Shown here in pieces: positions 1-10,937 of a DNA stretch of 64,000 bases; position 1 is the first letter of the stretch; every line of letters begins with the position of its first letter. Source of the stretch: Gnetum montanum. Lineage: Eukaryota > Streptophyta > Gnetopsida > Gnetales > Gnetaceae. The notes under the pieces are model-generated. The model worked only from the letters and a program-made list of their open reading frames with translations, was not told the DNA's origin and made no database searches. Both the position numbers and the translations under genes were made by a program. The stretch covers positions 1,590 to 65,589 of the forward strand of contig MNCI01004778.1 of the NCBI GenBank assembly GCA_015680685.1, read 5' to 3'.

Positions 1-181
1 ATACCTCAGACTTGCTTAACCATACACCGTGACACTTACAAGCAAGCCTGGGAAGACAATGAACGATTAACCCCAAGTGTTTCTTGTGGCGTTAAGGCAT
101 TTAGTCTACGGAGTTCGACCGGATCGCGCGTGTACACTCGTATTCGTATGGTTGAGTGTAGGGGTACCTCGCCACTCATCA
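1..181 (+). mobile_element. 3' end of a gypsy LTR (copy B)
   Basis: The last 181 bp of an LTR of the TGATGA/TCATCA gypsy family. It shows the conserved R/U5 blocks also seen at 12333-12539, 21840-22034 and, inverted, at 6767-6960: the AACCATACA block, the GTCTACGGAGTTCGACCGGA block and the terminal GTACCTCGCCACTCATCA. No primer-binding site follows, so this is the outer end of a 3' LTR or a solo LTR of a plus-strand copy whose remainder lies left of the window. The 5 bp after it are ATAAC, the expected right target duplication; its partner is outside the window. Confidence 0.85.
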
Positions 182-2400
182 ATAACTATCTACAAGGATA
201 GCTATTATTGTTTCATTTTATTTTTTGTTGTCTTTTTATCATATCAATATTTATCACAAAATCAATATTGTTCATTATGAATTGGGTCAAACTATGTTGT
301 AACGACAACATAAATTAATATATACAAACAACTAGCTTTTAAGATATCAAAGTTCATCCCAACCACGCTGTTAAAATGTAAAAATTTTGGGAAACCTTTA
401 TCTTTATCAATTCACAACAATCAACTCTATATTAATCGATATGATTTATATAAATATATTGATTAGCATTGTGGTCATGCTATTCAAATGTAAAACTCTC
501 AAGAGAAATTTATCTTTATTAATTCATATTGATTGAATTGATATGAATTAATATGGGTGAATATTAACATATTGATTTGAATTAATAAGATCAATACATG
601 TATTGATAACCTAAACTTTGATTCTACACTTATAGGTTTGGGTTGTGCTAATTGATATACTTCGATTTCTTTTATCACAAGACATCGAGAGTGTGATGTC
701 TATTGATATGTTGGACTCTTCAAAAGTTTTAGTTTTCTCTTTGTACATCTATGGACATCGATTCGACAATGTCTTTTGATAAAATAATCTTATTAATTGC
801 ATCTCATCACTCCATTTAATATAAATTAATTTTAAGAAAATAAATTTATTTGGCTAATATATTTATAGAAATTACTTCCTATTTCACTTCTTGTAATAAA
901 ATCTTATTATTAAGATAGGAATTCACATATAACTTAGTTAGGAAGGTCCTTCCTAGGATTATTTGGGCTAAACTACTCCTCACAAGGTCTGCTTTTTTTG
1001 TTGGAAGGATGACTTACAATCTTAAGATTTCCATCTTTCATAAGTTTTAAGGATCTGAGATGCATTTCTTACAACAAACTCATTCCCTAACTTGTTCTTG
1101 GATCAACTTCCATGTTGGTTATATCATACTATCCTATCCAATTTAGAGTTGGTTATCTCCGCTGCTAATTAATCTAGGATATGTCCTAAGCCTAGGTTAA
1201 TTAATTGAATGATTATTAATGGAATTTAGATTAGGAACTACAAGGAGACTAAACCAATAGAAAAAATGCTATTGGTTATATATATTCTCCCCTATGTATG
1301 AGACACTAGTAAGCTTTAATCTTCCAGTTGTTAGTATTCATAATGCTTTGCAATAGTAGGGATCTCAACCACTAACTCCTATGGAAGGTATATTGGGAAA
1401 AAATTGAAGGGTCAAAGAGTTTTAATTACTTGTGAACATAATAGGTGATAGCCTAAGACAAAATTGAATGAATGCTAGTAAAAATAAAGAAGTAAAATAG
1501 GAATGGTAAATATTGACAAATAATAGTCCTTAAGATATGAAGTAATACAAGTTAAGGGACTAAATACACTAAGGAAGATAAATGGACAACATGATGGTAG
1601 TTATTAAAATACATTTATAGGTAAGTCAACCTACCTTGTTTAGTGTCATATTCTAACTCCAAGGTGGTGGCATATGAATCGCTGCTCCACCTAATGCACT
1701 CTACTTATAGAAGGAGGTTCATGTGGGATGCTTTGAATTGTGAGCTTTTGAGCATCGTCCCAACTGTAAGGTTCTTGTAGAAGTGTGGCTTTGCTCATGA
1801 TTGAAGGTTCTTATGGGGTCATCTTTTTATCACACTCATTATTTTTCTTGTCTCTTTCTTATTCTTCTTCTTCTCTCTCTTTCTTTTTAAGAAAGAGTAT
1901 TATATTTGGCCTTCTTCAATCATGAGGTTCTTGTGGAAGCCTAATTTATTAGTATTTTTCATTAGAATGGGTTACTAACATGGGCATTGATGAAGTCTCA
2001 AATGTGTTTACTACCTTAGATGCTAGACCCAATACAACAAACCTTTTTCACCTTGTTGACTTATCTAAGTTGGTAATTAATAGAACCATACATTGATAGG
2101 CATTCACCTAAACTTAGCTATTTTTCCCATGACTCATGGAACTTGATACTTTAAGGGATATCACTTGAAAAGAAAAAAAATATAGTTTATTATACATAGC
2201 TTATTTTTTTATTAGTCTAAGGGTCATCCTTAGTTAGATTTTGGGTTTAAACCAACCTAACTCAAGGTAGGAGGAGTTGACCTTCTCCCTTACATTCCAA
2301 ACATGATGCTAATGAATTCTTTATAGTTCCAAATAATAATAGAATATCCTATTATCCTCTATATTTTTTGAGGTAAAAGTTGTAGATTGTTGGATTTTAA
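182..2400. other. AT-rich stretch without recognisable genes
   Basis: About 2.2 kb of AT-rich sequence with no credible reading frame. It probably includes the 3' non-coding end of the minus-strand gypsy element G, whose pol ends at 2401, but no LTR partner was found. A pyrimidine-rich microsatellite-like run (TTC/TCT) lies at about 1845-1895. Nothing else is supported. Confidence 0.5.
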
Positions 2401-3560
2401 TTATTTTTGCAATATTGAGTAAGAGATTTGTTTGAAACTACTCTCCATAGCTTTAACATCTATTTTATCATCATTCCATCTCTCTTTCTTGGGATAAGTT
2501 GGATCACTTAACTCTACTAACTTATTCTCTCTTAGTTCCTCTATTTGGTGTTGATGATAATGCTTAAGTCTTTGGCCATTTACTATAAGTGTAGTAGATA
2601 AGTTCTCAATAGGTGCAATTAGGATACTTCCATTACTATGGGGATGTAACATTAGGTATAGGCCTTTCCACTAGGTTGTTAGTTTTTCTGAAAATTTGTG
2701 TAATATCATATTATATAATAAGACTTTATCACTTGTTGAGAAATGTTTCTTAAGTATATTTTTATCATGTACATAATTCATTTATTTCTTAATTATTTTT
2801 TGCTTATCAAGTGTATGCATATATACTTCATAAGTTTATGTATTTGAATCATTCTAAAGTCTTGGTTTGTTTCCTCATCAAAATATAGTTATTGTCCTAA
2901 TCTTAAATATTGGTATTTTATCTCCACGGGCAATAGAAATTATTTTCCATAGATAAATTTATAAGATCAATATCCTAAATTTGACTTATACATAATCCTA
3001 TAAGCCTAAATTCAATCTTGTAATTTTTTAGACTAGTCTTTCTTCGTAGCACATATGATTTTTGTTAAGATCTTGAGAATGATTCTATTTGCATTTTCAA
3101 TTTAACTATTTGTTTGAGGATGGTAGGTAGTAGCTATCTTATGTTGGAGTCCATAAGACTTAAGGAATTTCTCCATTATTTTATTTATAAGTGAGTTCCT
3201 TAATTACTAATGATCACTTGTGGGATTCCAAATTTTGTTAGAATATGTTCTCCTAGAAAAGCTACAACCACTTTAAAGTCATTTGTCAGGGTAGCTTTAT
3301 CTTCTACCCATTTAATGAGATAGTCAATTCAGACCAAAATATATTGACATCCATTGGAAGGTGGGAATAGTTCTAGGAAGTCTATATTCCATACATTAAA
3401 AAGTTCTATTATTGAGATGGAATTAAGTGACATCTCTTGACTTTTTGTAATTGCCCCTAACTATTGAAATTTGTCACATCCCTGGAAATATGTATAAGAA
3501 TTTCTAAATATAGTAGGCTAATAAAATCCACTCTATAATATTTTTATAGTGGTTCATCGA
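2401..3560 (-). pseudogene. Element G integrase remnant
   Basis: A broken integrase, read on the minus strand. The core at about 3200-3430 shows a WNIDFLELFPPSNGC motif (first catalytic Asp), a DYLIKWVE motif and a KFGIPQVIISN motif where the second Asp is now Asn. The C-terminal end at 2401-2652 is an 83-codon open stretch with NGQRLKHY, the usual closing motif of Tat/Athila-type pol. Stops and frameshifts throughout rule out function. Confidence 0.75.
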
Positions 3561-3869
3561 CTGTCAAAATGTCCACCTCTAAGATCATCATGACATGTGT
3601 AGAATTTCTTGTTCCTCCTCCTCTGCTACACATCTTCTTTTCATGTTATCCTTACATATTCTATAAAGATATGGTTTATTTCAAATTTACTTGGAAATGC
3701 TTCTTAGAAAGGACTTTTTCTCCTCTTTACTCCATTGAGTTGGTGTTTTCATTGTGGCAAGGTAATTTGCTATGTATTTAAACTAAGGGTCTTTCTTTAT
3801 TAAAAAGAGTTATTCATTAGGGAATATGTCATTAAACACTCCTTTTGTTCTATTTTTCTCCTTAGTTTC

Positions 3870-4537
3870 TAATCTAGAAGGATTATCTACCACAACATTT
3901 TCTCTACCCCTTGTATCTAAAATATAAAGAGCAAATTATTGAAGTAGAAGGCATCACCTCATTATCCTAGCATTTTCTATTTTTTATTTGCTAGAAATTT
4001 AATGGCTAAATGATTAGTGTAAACTCTTGTTTTATATCTTATTAAATAATGCCTAAATTTATCAAAAGCATCCATAATAGCCAAGAATTATTTTTTAGTA
4101 GTTTTATAATTAACTTGGGCTTGATCTAGACTTTTATAAACATTGAAAATTATCCTTGGTTTATTGTCTATGTATTGTTCCAAGATTGCCCCTATAGCTA
4201 TGTCACTAGCATTGCACATCAAATAAAAAGGAAAATTTCAATTAGGTGCAATAAGTATAGGGGAAATGGTTAGTCTCTTCTTGAGTTCAGAGAATGCTTC
4301 TTGGTAGTCATCAATCCATATAAAGGAAACATCTTTTTCTAAGAGCATGTAAAGAGGCTTGATTATTTTTGAAAATTCTTTAATAAACCATTGAAAATAT
4401 CAAGCGTGTCCTAAGTAGGATCAAAGAGTCTTTAAGTTTTTTGTGGCTAGAAGTGTGGAGATTACTTTTTTTTCTCATACATTTTTATTCCTTCCTTAGA
4501 AATTACATGCCCTAATACCACACTACTTATTACCATC
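3870..4537 (-). pseudogene. Element G RT C-terminus and RNase H remnant
   Basis: On the minus strand, VLGHVISKEGI (RT thumb) at the right end is followed by the RNase H region around 3950-4250, with FYLMCNASDIAIGAILEQ, then KFRHYLIRYKTRVYTNHLA, and a degenerate NVVVDNPSRLE motif near 3890 that corresponds to the ADALSRL-type end of the domain. It contains several stops. The reading continues at 5439 once the solo LTR and one copy of its target duplication are removed. Confidence 0.75.
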
Positions 4538-5438
4538 TGATGAGTCCATTTCTTAGTAAGCATGATATCGTAGATATGATATCACATCTATAATATCATA
4601 GCTATGATGTCGTAGCCAAACCTACGTCATCATTGATGTGATGTTTTGGAAGCTATGCGACTCTATAAATATTGACACTTGGATGCACCAACAACAACAA
4701 TTTCATTTCACGATTAGTGAAACTCTTATAGTTTGTTTTCGTAGTTTGCGATAGAGTGAATGCCCATAGTATGATGTTAGCAGTTGCATAGTGTCTTTGT
4801 TTGAGTGATTTGTACTTGGGCATAGTTCATGTCTGGCAATAAAGATCGAAACTATTTTTCATCATTGCAGCATTCATTATGTCCTTTTATTGCATTTAGC
4901 TAATTTCTTAGTTATTTTAATTTCCATGTTTACTTTAGCTTAGTTCCTTACATTTCCAAAGCATTTTATGTTTCATGTTTATCAATAAGGTGGAATGAGT
5001 ACAACTATTTTTTAATATTAAGTGTAATTGGTTGGTAACCCAATAGTTGCTTTACTTGATTCGCTTAGTAGTAAACTCACTTGGTAATCCTAGTAATAGT
5101 TACACAAGTCCAAGATGAGTACAGTAAACCAAGATTAGATGCTCATCACCCTAGGCTAGAGTAGATTTATATTCTTATTATTACTTAAAATTTAATACTC
5201 ACTTTCATTATGGCTTCAACTAAGAGCACTAAGAGCCTAACAACATTAACATATCATATGCCTCATTGAGAGTTAAACCATATGCTTGAACTCCACTAAC
5301 TCAATGTGGGAAGAAAATAATCATGAACTTACTATCAATTTCTAGCAATTACATTGCCCATTCACAAATTACAATTTGATTACGTGTGAATGCTCGTGAC
5401 TTGTATGGTAGAGTGTTGAGATACCTCACTGCTCATCA
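4538..5438 (+). mobile_element. Solo LTR of the TGATGA gypsy family in element G
   Basis: A 901-bp LTR beginning TGATGAGTCC and ending ACCTCACTGCTCATCA, with no internal region and no primer-binding site. U3 carries GATATC-type palindromes (about 4560-4620), and TATAAATA follows at about 4660. Flanking 5-mers are CCATC (4533-4537) and TCATC (5439-5443), a 4/5 target duplication. Deleting the LTR and one flank rejoins the G reverse transcriptase as CKKSHLMVISSVVLGHVIS, which supports both boundaries. It is the product of recombination between the two LTRs of a former full element. Confidence 0.88.
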
Positions 5439-6060
5439 TCATCAAGTGACTCTTTTTGCAACTTAATTTTAAGTTTTTATCAATACATCTATCCAAGACA
5501 CATTCGAAGTGATTTAATGTTTATTGATAAGTATTCCCTTATACTAAAAAATATCTATAAATACTTCTACATATTCTTCTAGAATATTGGAAAAAACTAA
5601 TATCATAGATCTTTGGAAGGTAGTGGATGCATTCGAAAGACCAAAAGGCATTTAGCGATAAGCAAAGTCTCCATGTGGGCATGTAAAGGTTATTTTATGT
5701 TGATCTTCTAGTGCAACAGCTACTTGATTATACATACCAAACCCATCCAAAAAGTAATAATATTCATGCCCTTCTAGTCTCTCCAAAATTGGGCCTATAT
5801 AAGGTAGGGGAAAATCATCCTTTTTGGTATTTTAATTAAGTTTTCTATAATCCACACAAACTTGTCATTTTGCTTCCTTTTTAGGTATTATCATGATAGG
5901 GCTTACCCACTCACTATCAGCTATTGGGTAAATAATTCCTTCCTTTCAAAGCTTAGAGATTTCATCTTTAACAAATTGCTTTAAAGATGCATTAATTCTT
6001 TTAAGGGGAATTCTAACCACTTTGACATTGTCTTCTAGATAGATGTGATGTTGGCATATG
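5439..6060 (-). pseudogene. Element G reverse transcriptase N-terminal half
   Basis: The minus-strand translation contains EGIIYPIADSEWVSPIMI, WQVCVDYRKLN, LERLEGHEYYYFLDGF and the FGLSNASTTFQRSM motif in the correct RT order (fingers to palm). The catalytic box is degraded: an FIDIF-like stretch stands where YMDD or FMDD is expected. Frame changes and stops are present. The family level (Tat/Athila side of Ty3/gypsy) follows from the II/IYPISDS-type fingers motif. Confidence 0.8.
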
Positions 6061-6589
6061 TTGGAGGAAATTCCTTGATGGATGTCTTCATAAATCCATG
6101 CAAATGACTTAGATTTTCTTTTTAAAGCTTTTATTAATCTTATTTCTTACCCATTAGAAAGTTGAAAATTTATTATTAAAGGTTTATTTTTATCAAGGGA
6201 AATGTACTTAAGATTGCTAGGTAATTCTTGGATTTTCAGAAAGTTATTAATTGGTGGTTTAATTATTTCTCCCATACTCTTAGATCCCAAGTTTAAAATA
6301 TGGTCTAAAAGATATTGTTGCTATTTTGTAGAAAGGGTCTAAGAGCCCTTCTTCAAAATTATTTAATACTAATGTTTCCCTGTCTTGTTCCATCGCTAAT
6401 GTGGATATTGTATAGAGCATCCTAGCTTCTTTGAAATCTTGGTTCAATTGATCCTCTTTTGCTTTATCAAATATAGTAAGCATAAAGGTAAGGTTGGCAA
6501 AAGATAATTGAATTTTCCTTGATCTACAATTAATTATTGCATCAGCTATTGCTAACTAGGATCTACCTAATATGATGGGAAAAAAATCC

Positions 6590-6764
6590 AGATATTTTAC
6601 CTCCAACACAATAAAGTTTACTGGGTATTTCCCTTTTCAACTTCCACAATCAAACCTTTCACCACTCTAATGGGTTTAATAGTTGAGCCATTTGCTAAAG
6701 ATATTTTCATGTTAACTTCCCTTACATCCTTCAAGTCAAATGACATAGCCATTTCAAGTGACAT
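6590..6764 (-). pseudogene. Element G protease fragment
   Basis: A minus-strand stretch read as MSLEMAMSFDLKDV, then ISLANGSTIKPIRVVKGLIV, matching the part of a gypsy aspartic protease that follows the DSG active site. The active site itself would lie upstream, where the 3' LTR of element C now begins (6767), so the domain is cut by that insertion. An open frame runs from the LTR into the protease, but this is chance read-through and not a fusion gene. Confidence 0.7.
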
Positions 6765-6766
6765 AT

Positions 6767-7567
6767 TGATGAGTGGAAAGATACCCCTACACTCAACCAT
6801 ACGAATATGAGCGTAGCACGCACGATCCGGTCGAACTCCGCAGACTAAGTGCCTACACGCCCCATGGAACACTTAGGGTTAATCATTCGTTGTCTTCCCA
6901 GACTTACTTGTAGTTGTCACGGTTTATGGTTAAGTAAGTTCAAGGTATATGATTTTTATGGTTTTTATGTTTTATGTCTCCTATGCTAACAAGGTGAAGG
7001 GTTGAGAAACTAATTACTAACTCTAACTAATGAACTAAGTCTAAATTACCTAGCATCAGCATCCATTCCCACTTACCGTACACACCTTGAATTGATGCAA
7101 CCATGGCTACCAAATGCTAATTGTTGATGGGATCACCACGTGTAACGCACGTGCTCGAAGTGGTCGTACTGAGGCACTTAACTAGGAGAAAAGGGTTGAG
7201 AAAGAAAAAATTAAATAACAAGTAATAAATAATAGGTAATAAATAACAATAATAAAATCCTATTCCATGCATTGCAAGGTTTATTCGGAAAGCTCGTCTT
7301 TATTGCCGTACACAAACTTGTGTTCAGGTACAATGTTTGCTTGAATAAAGATCCATTCACTTTGGGACTCCTACTGCAGGCACATGGAAAATATTCTATC
7401 TCTGGAGTGATCAATCTGCCAGAGTTTCCCTATTTTCTAGCCTAGGATGAGGAAACAAGGGAGAGCCGCCTCTTATTTATAGATATGACGGCACATCGCG
7501 ATATTGTGTCTTCCCCTGCAATATTGTGTACGCAATATCACAGGGGATGCGATATTGCATCCCATAA
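6767..7567 (-). repeat. 3' LTR of element C
   Basis: About 800 bp. On the minus strand it ends CCACTCATCA at 6767 and begins near 7567, just after the purine-rich CATGGGGGTA that serves as polypurine tract. The first bases read TTATGG where relatives have TGATGG. U3 has GATATT/GATATC palindromes at about 7495-7560; a TATA box (CTATAAATAAGA) lies at 7471-7484 on the minus strand. R/U5 matches 12333-12539 and 57193-57300. Confidence 0.85.
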
Positions 7568-9620
7568 TACCCCCATGACTAAATGAAAACTCGTCCTTGA
7601 GTTCATTACAATAATATTAGGAAGGTATGGGATTATTGAGTCAATGGAACTAATGGGATGACATGTGAACGAATTATCATTACAAGACACAACAAAATTG
7701 GTGTTAATGACAACAAGGGTGAACACCTTATTACATTGACATCAGGCCTCTTTTGGTAGTTGAGAGAAAAGAGAGAGAGAGAAAGAAGTGTTGTTGCTGC
7801 CAACGCCAAAATTGCGCCTTTCGTTGTCCATCCGTAAGCACATCATTGATCTCATTCCTTGCAAAGCTGCTTTAGCTAGCCGCTCCATTCCAAGTGTTCC
7901 TTCCAGATCCCTTCCATTGTTGCATGATTGCCATCTTCACACACAACACAATCGTATATTAGCAAGGGTAAATGAATCATCATGTAATTAATACCTTGCT
8001 TCGGTGTAAGTCCATTGGCTAGGTTGTGTTCTGGCTGATTGCGGATCTGGAGATATATATATTAATGATGACTATCAAAGGTGTAGGGGTTAGGAGAAAA
8101 TTGAAAAAATCGGGGCTAGGAGAAAATTGAAAAAATTAGGCCCCGTACCCCCATGACTAATCGCGAACCTCCGGTAGCATTAAAATGGAGAAAGAATAAG
8201 AACAAGAAGATGGATAAAAATAGACAGCTAAGACATCAATGAAATGGATGTCAAGATGGAAATGAACAAAATAAAATGGATTGCAAAAATGTTAAGGGAA
8301 AAGAAATTAACTGATGCACCAAATAGGAATGTCAGTGGGTCCTCCCCAAAGCAGGCTCATGCCCTTAATGCCCTGACAAACCCACATTCAAAGAGTCCGT
8401 AGGCTTTGGGAATGTCATTTGGAATAAGAGGTAAAGTCTTAACCACAAGAATTTACCAAAAAGAAAACAATGTATCTACCAAAATATATACTAATGATAC
8501 AACCGACAATGAGGTGAACAATGGAGAGAAGGATGGAGAGAAGAGAATGGAATGGAATCCCAAGAACAAGGTGGTGTACAACCCCTTATGTGTTTCATGA
8601 TTAATGTGACTTGGCAAATCTCATTCCAACTCCAGCCTCAAACCAACCACATCCAATTACTTCACATCAATGCATCCAGTTAATCCATCCCCTTGAATAA
8701 CAAGAATGCTTACCCCAAGAGTCACCACCATTCTGACGAAACAAGGAGGAGAGAATGGGAAGCGAGAAGGGCCTTAGTTAGAGGGAACATTTTTGGTTTC
8801 ATAACCAGTGCTTGTAGCCCAAGGATTTATTTTGTCTAAGGTGTGTGCTTTGAATTCTCACTTTTTTCACTTATTTTTTTTTGTTTTTTTTTGTTTTTTG
8901 TGTTTTGTGTTTTTATGTGTGAGAACCACACCATGCAAAGACTTCTTATTATTATTTTCTCAGCTTCCAATAATTGGGTAATGTCAAAATGGCAAGAAAA
9001 CTCAAGAAGAAAACATCCAAGCACCCAAGAGAATGGCCAACACAAATGCATCAAGTTTCCTTGAAGTCACACCCTTTTCAATCCTTGAGTCCTTGCTTAG
9101 TTTAAGAAATGCCTAGTCACCGATTCGTTAAAGTTCTTATTATGAGGGACTATACATTTCCAAGCCAAGAGAGATCATAGACTTTGTGGAGGGATGGATG
9201 AAGTGAACTTATTGCCTGCCATATCAAAAGAAGCATACCTTAGTTTCCACATCATGACTTAAAGGTAAAAACCAAACATTAGCAATCAACATGAAAATAG
9301 AATGACGTTGAAAAAAAAACAAGAAAATTTAAAGAAATTTGTAAAAGAAAAACAAGAAAAGTTGAAGAAAGAAGTAAAAAAAAAAAAAAAAAAAAAAAGA
9401 TAAAGAAATAGTAAAAAAAAAAGAGAAAGAAAAAAATGTGTAAAAGAAAAACATGGAAAACAAAAATGTGTAAAACAAAAAATTAAGAAGAACTAAGGGC
9501 CTCCAATGGTTAGCATAGGTGTCCATCTTCCCCATGACTGAATTGCAAGGGAGAGATCCGAAATAATGAACGTTTGTTTGAATTTTGTAGAAGTCCCCAA
9601 CTTCCCCCAATTGATGTTCT
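7568..9620 (-). other. 3' non-coding region of element C
   Basis: There is no gene here. The region holds blocks shared with A, D, E and F: a homopolymer-rich tract (A-rich on plus, T-rich on the element strand, about 9308-9480), TTGAAGTCACACCCTT near 9061-9076, ACCACACCATGCAAAGACT near 8924-8942, and GTGGGTCCTCCCCAAAGCAG at 8334-8353. A short direct repeat of GGAGAAAATTGAAAAAAT occurs twice at about 8093-8143. Small frames on either strand are incidental. Confidence 0.7.
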
Positions 9621-9800
9621 TATATTAAGGGGTGGAAGTTGGTGACGCTCATGTTTCAATGTGTCTATACTTTTGTTGTTAGCATGAGTTCCCTCAGTTC
9701 ATTCTATGCATATTGATTTGCTCTTTCTAGTAGCTGTCAACCACGGGGTGTCCACTACTGGTGTGGTTGCTACATACAGGCACCTTTGGATTTGTATCTC

Positions 9801-10334
9801 TTAGGCACACCGATTACATGGAAGAGATGCTGAACATTCTTCCATGTCATCACCCTTTGAGTAACTGTATGTGATGCACGAAACTTTCTTCTTCTCGATC
9901 TTTACATAAATATTTATCTTAGATATCTGCAAGGAAAGATCACGGATCCCTAGGTATGCATCTACTGTACTTAGCCGTGACCTTCCCATTATAATTGGGA
10001 AGCCCCCATTGTTGCTATTAACTTCTATCACTAGGAAGTCAGCTGGGTAAGACCAACCATACACATTGGTAATAATGACCTCCACCAATCCCAAGGGAAT
10101 GGTGATGGACTGATCTGCCAGCTCTAGTTGAATGTTGCTCTTCTTAAGTTGGGGCAGGTTCCAGGCTTGATACATTTCTTGTGAAATTAAGTTGACCTTG
10201 GAACCTGAGTCAAGAAGAGCCTTATGTGGTGCATTCCTTGCGATTTGTAAATAAATTAAGGGGCTTCCAAGATCAGTTAGTTTCCTAGGAAGGTGGCCTA
10301 CCTCGATCCAGTCGGTTATGGTATGCGTTAACAT
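9801..10334 (-). CDS. Retroviral-type aspartic protease of element C
   Basis: A 177-codon open frame on the minus strand encodes a gypsy protease. ITDWIEVGHLPRKL at the start matches the region just upstream of protease in A and D. KALLDSGSKVNLIS contains the catalytic DSG; PLGLVEVIITNVYGWSYPAD and FPIIMGRSRLSTVDAYLGI form the flap and C-terminal strands. It is the best-preserved protease of the window: A reads DLG at the active site. It probably belonged to a gag-pro polyprotein; upstream stops separate it from gag now. The downstream RT-integrase part is deleted, so even if expressed it lacks its pol partners. Confidence 0.85.
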   Translation of the reverse strand: MLTHTITDWIEVGHLPRKLTDLGSPLIYLQIARNAPHKALLDSGSKVNLISQEMYQAWNLPQLKKSNIQLELADQSITIPLGLVEVIITNVYGWSYPADFLVIEVNSNNGGFPIIMGRSRLSTVDAYLGIRDLSLQISKINIYVKIEKKKVSCITYSYSKGDDMEECSASLPCNRCA

Positions 10335-10937
10335 AACCGTATGCGTATAGCTCTATTGTTGAACTGAAGGGTGCTCCAAAGTGTTAGATGGTGGAGGAGT
10401 GGTTGTGGACTCAACCGCTTGTTGTTGTGAGAGCTTGTCTGGGCTTTTGGTTCTGAAGAAAGGTCTTCTCTTTTTACAATTGTCAGAACCAGCAACAGGT
10501 TGAATGTTTACAGCTCTTGTAGCGTTACGTTGCTACAGTTAAGTAGGGAGTTCCCCTTGCATTGTTGGAGTAGGTTGTATGAGAACTACAGGTGGAAGAG
10601 GTGTGGATAGAGTTGGAGGATGGTAAGTATGCAGGGTGCCTCTCGGAGGAGAAGGAGTCCTCCTAAAGTACTCCTAAACTTGGTAGTGACGTTGGGGAGT
10701 TGTGTGACTCATAGAGTCACTTGGAGAAACTGGCTGCTACACATAATATCCATATGGGTCTGGCTATCAGTAAGGGTACTGTTGTGTCAGCGGTGGAATC
10801 CCCCATGACTGTGGATATTGCCACTGCTGATGCTGTTCGATAGGTTATGGTGGAGTTCCACTTGGATAGTATGTTAGTGGTTGGTGGAACTACCTTGGGT
10901 TACCTTGTGGATAAGGTAACCTTCGGGGTGTTTGTCA

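Larger units (their letters stand above)
2401..6766 (-). mobile_element. Decayed Ty3/gypsy element G (pol part)
   Basis: On the minus strand, protease, RT, RNase H and integrase remnants follow in gypsy order from 6764 down to 2401. The RT wording (IIYPIADSEWVSPI, VLGHVISKEGI) is of the Tat/Athila type. It carries many stops and frameshifts and is interrupted by a solo LTR at 4538-5438. The 3' LTR of element C abuts it inside the protease at 6767. Its gag and LTRs are not identified, so the ends given are those of the recognisable pol. It is older than C and than the solo LTR, because both interrupt it. Confidence 0.8.

Noticed and set aside
6618-6872. Open frame fusing LTR sequence with protease of element G
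   Set aside because: The frame crosses the boundary of an insertion at 6767; it is chance read-through, not a gene.
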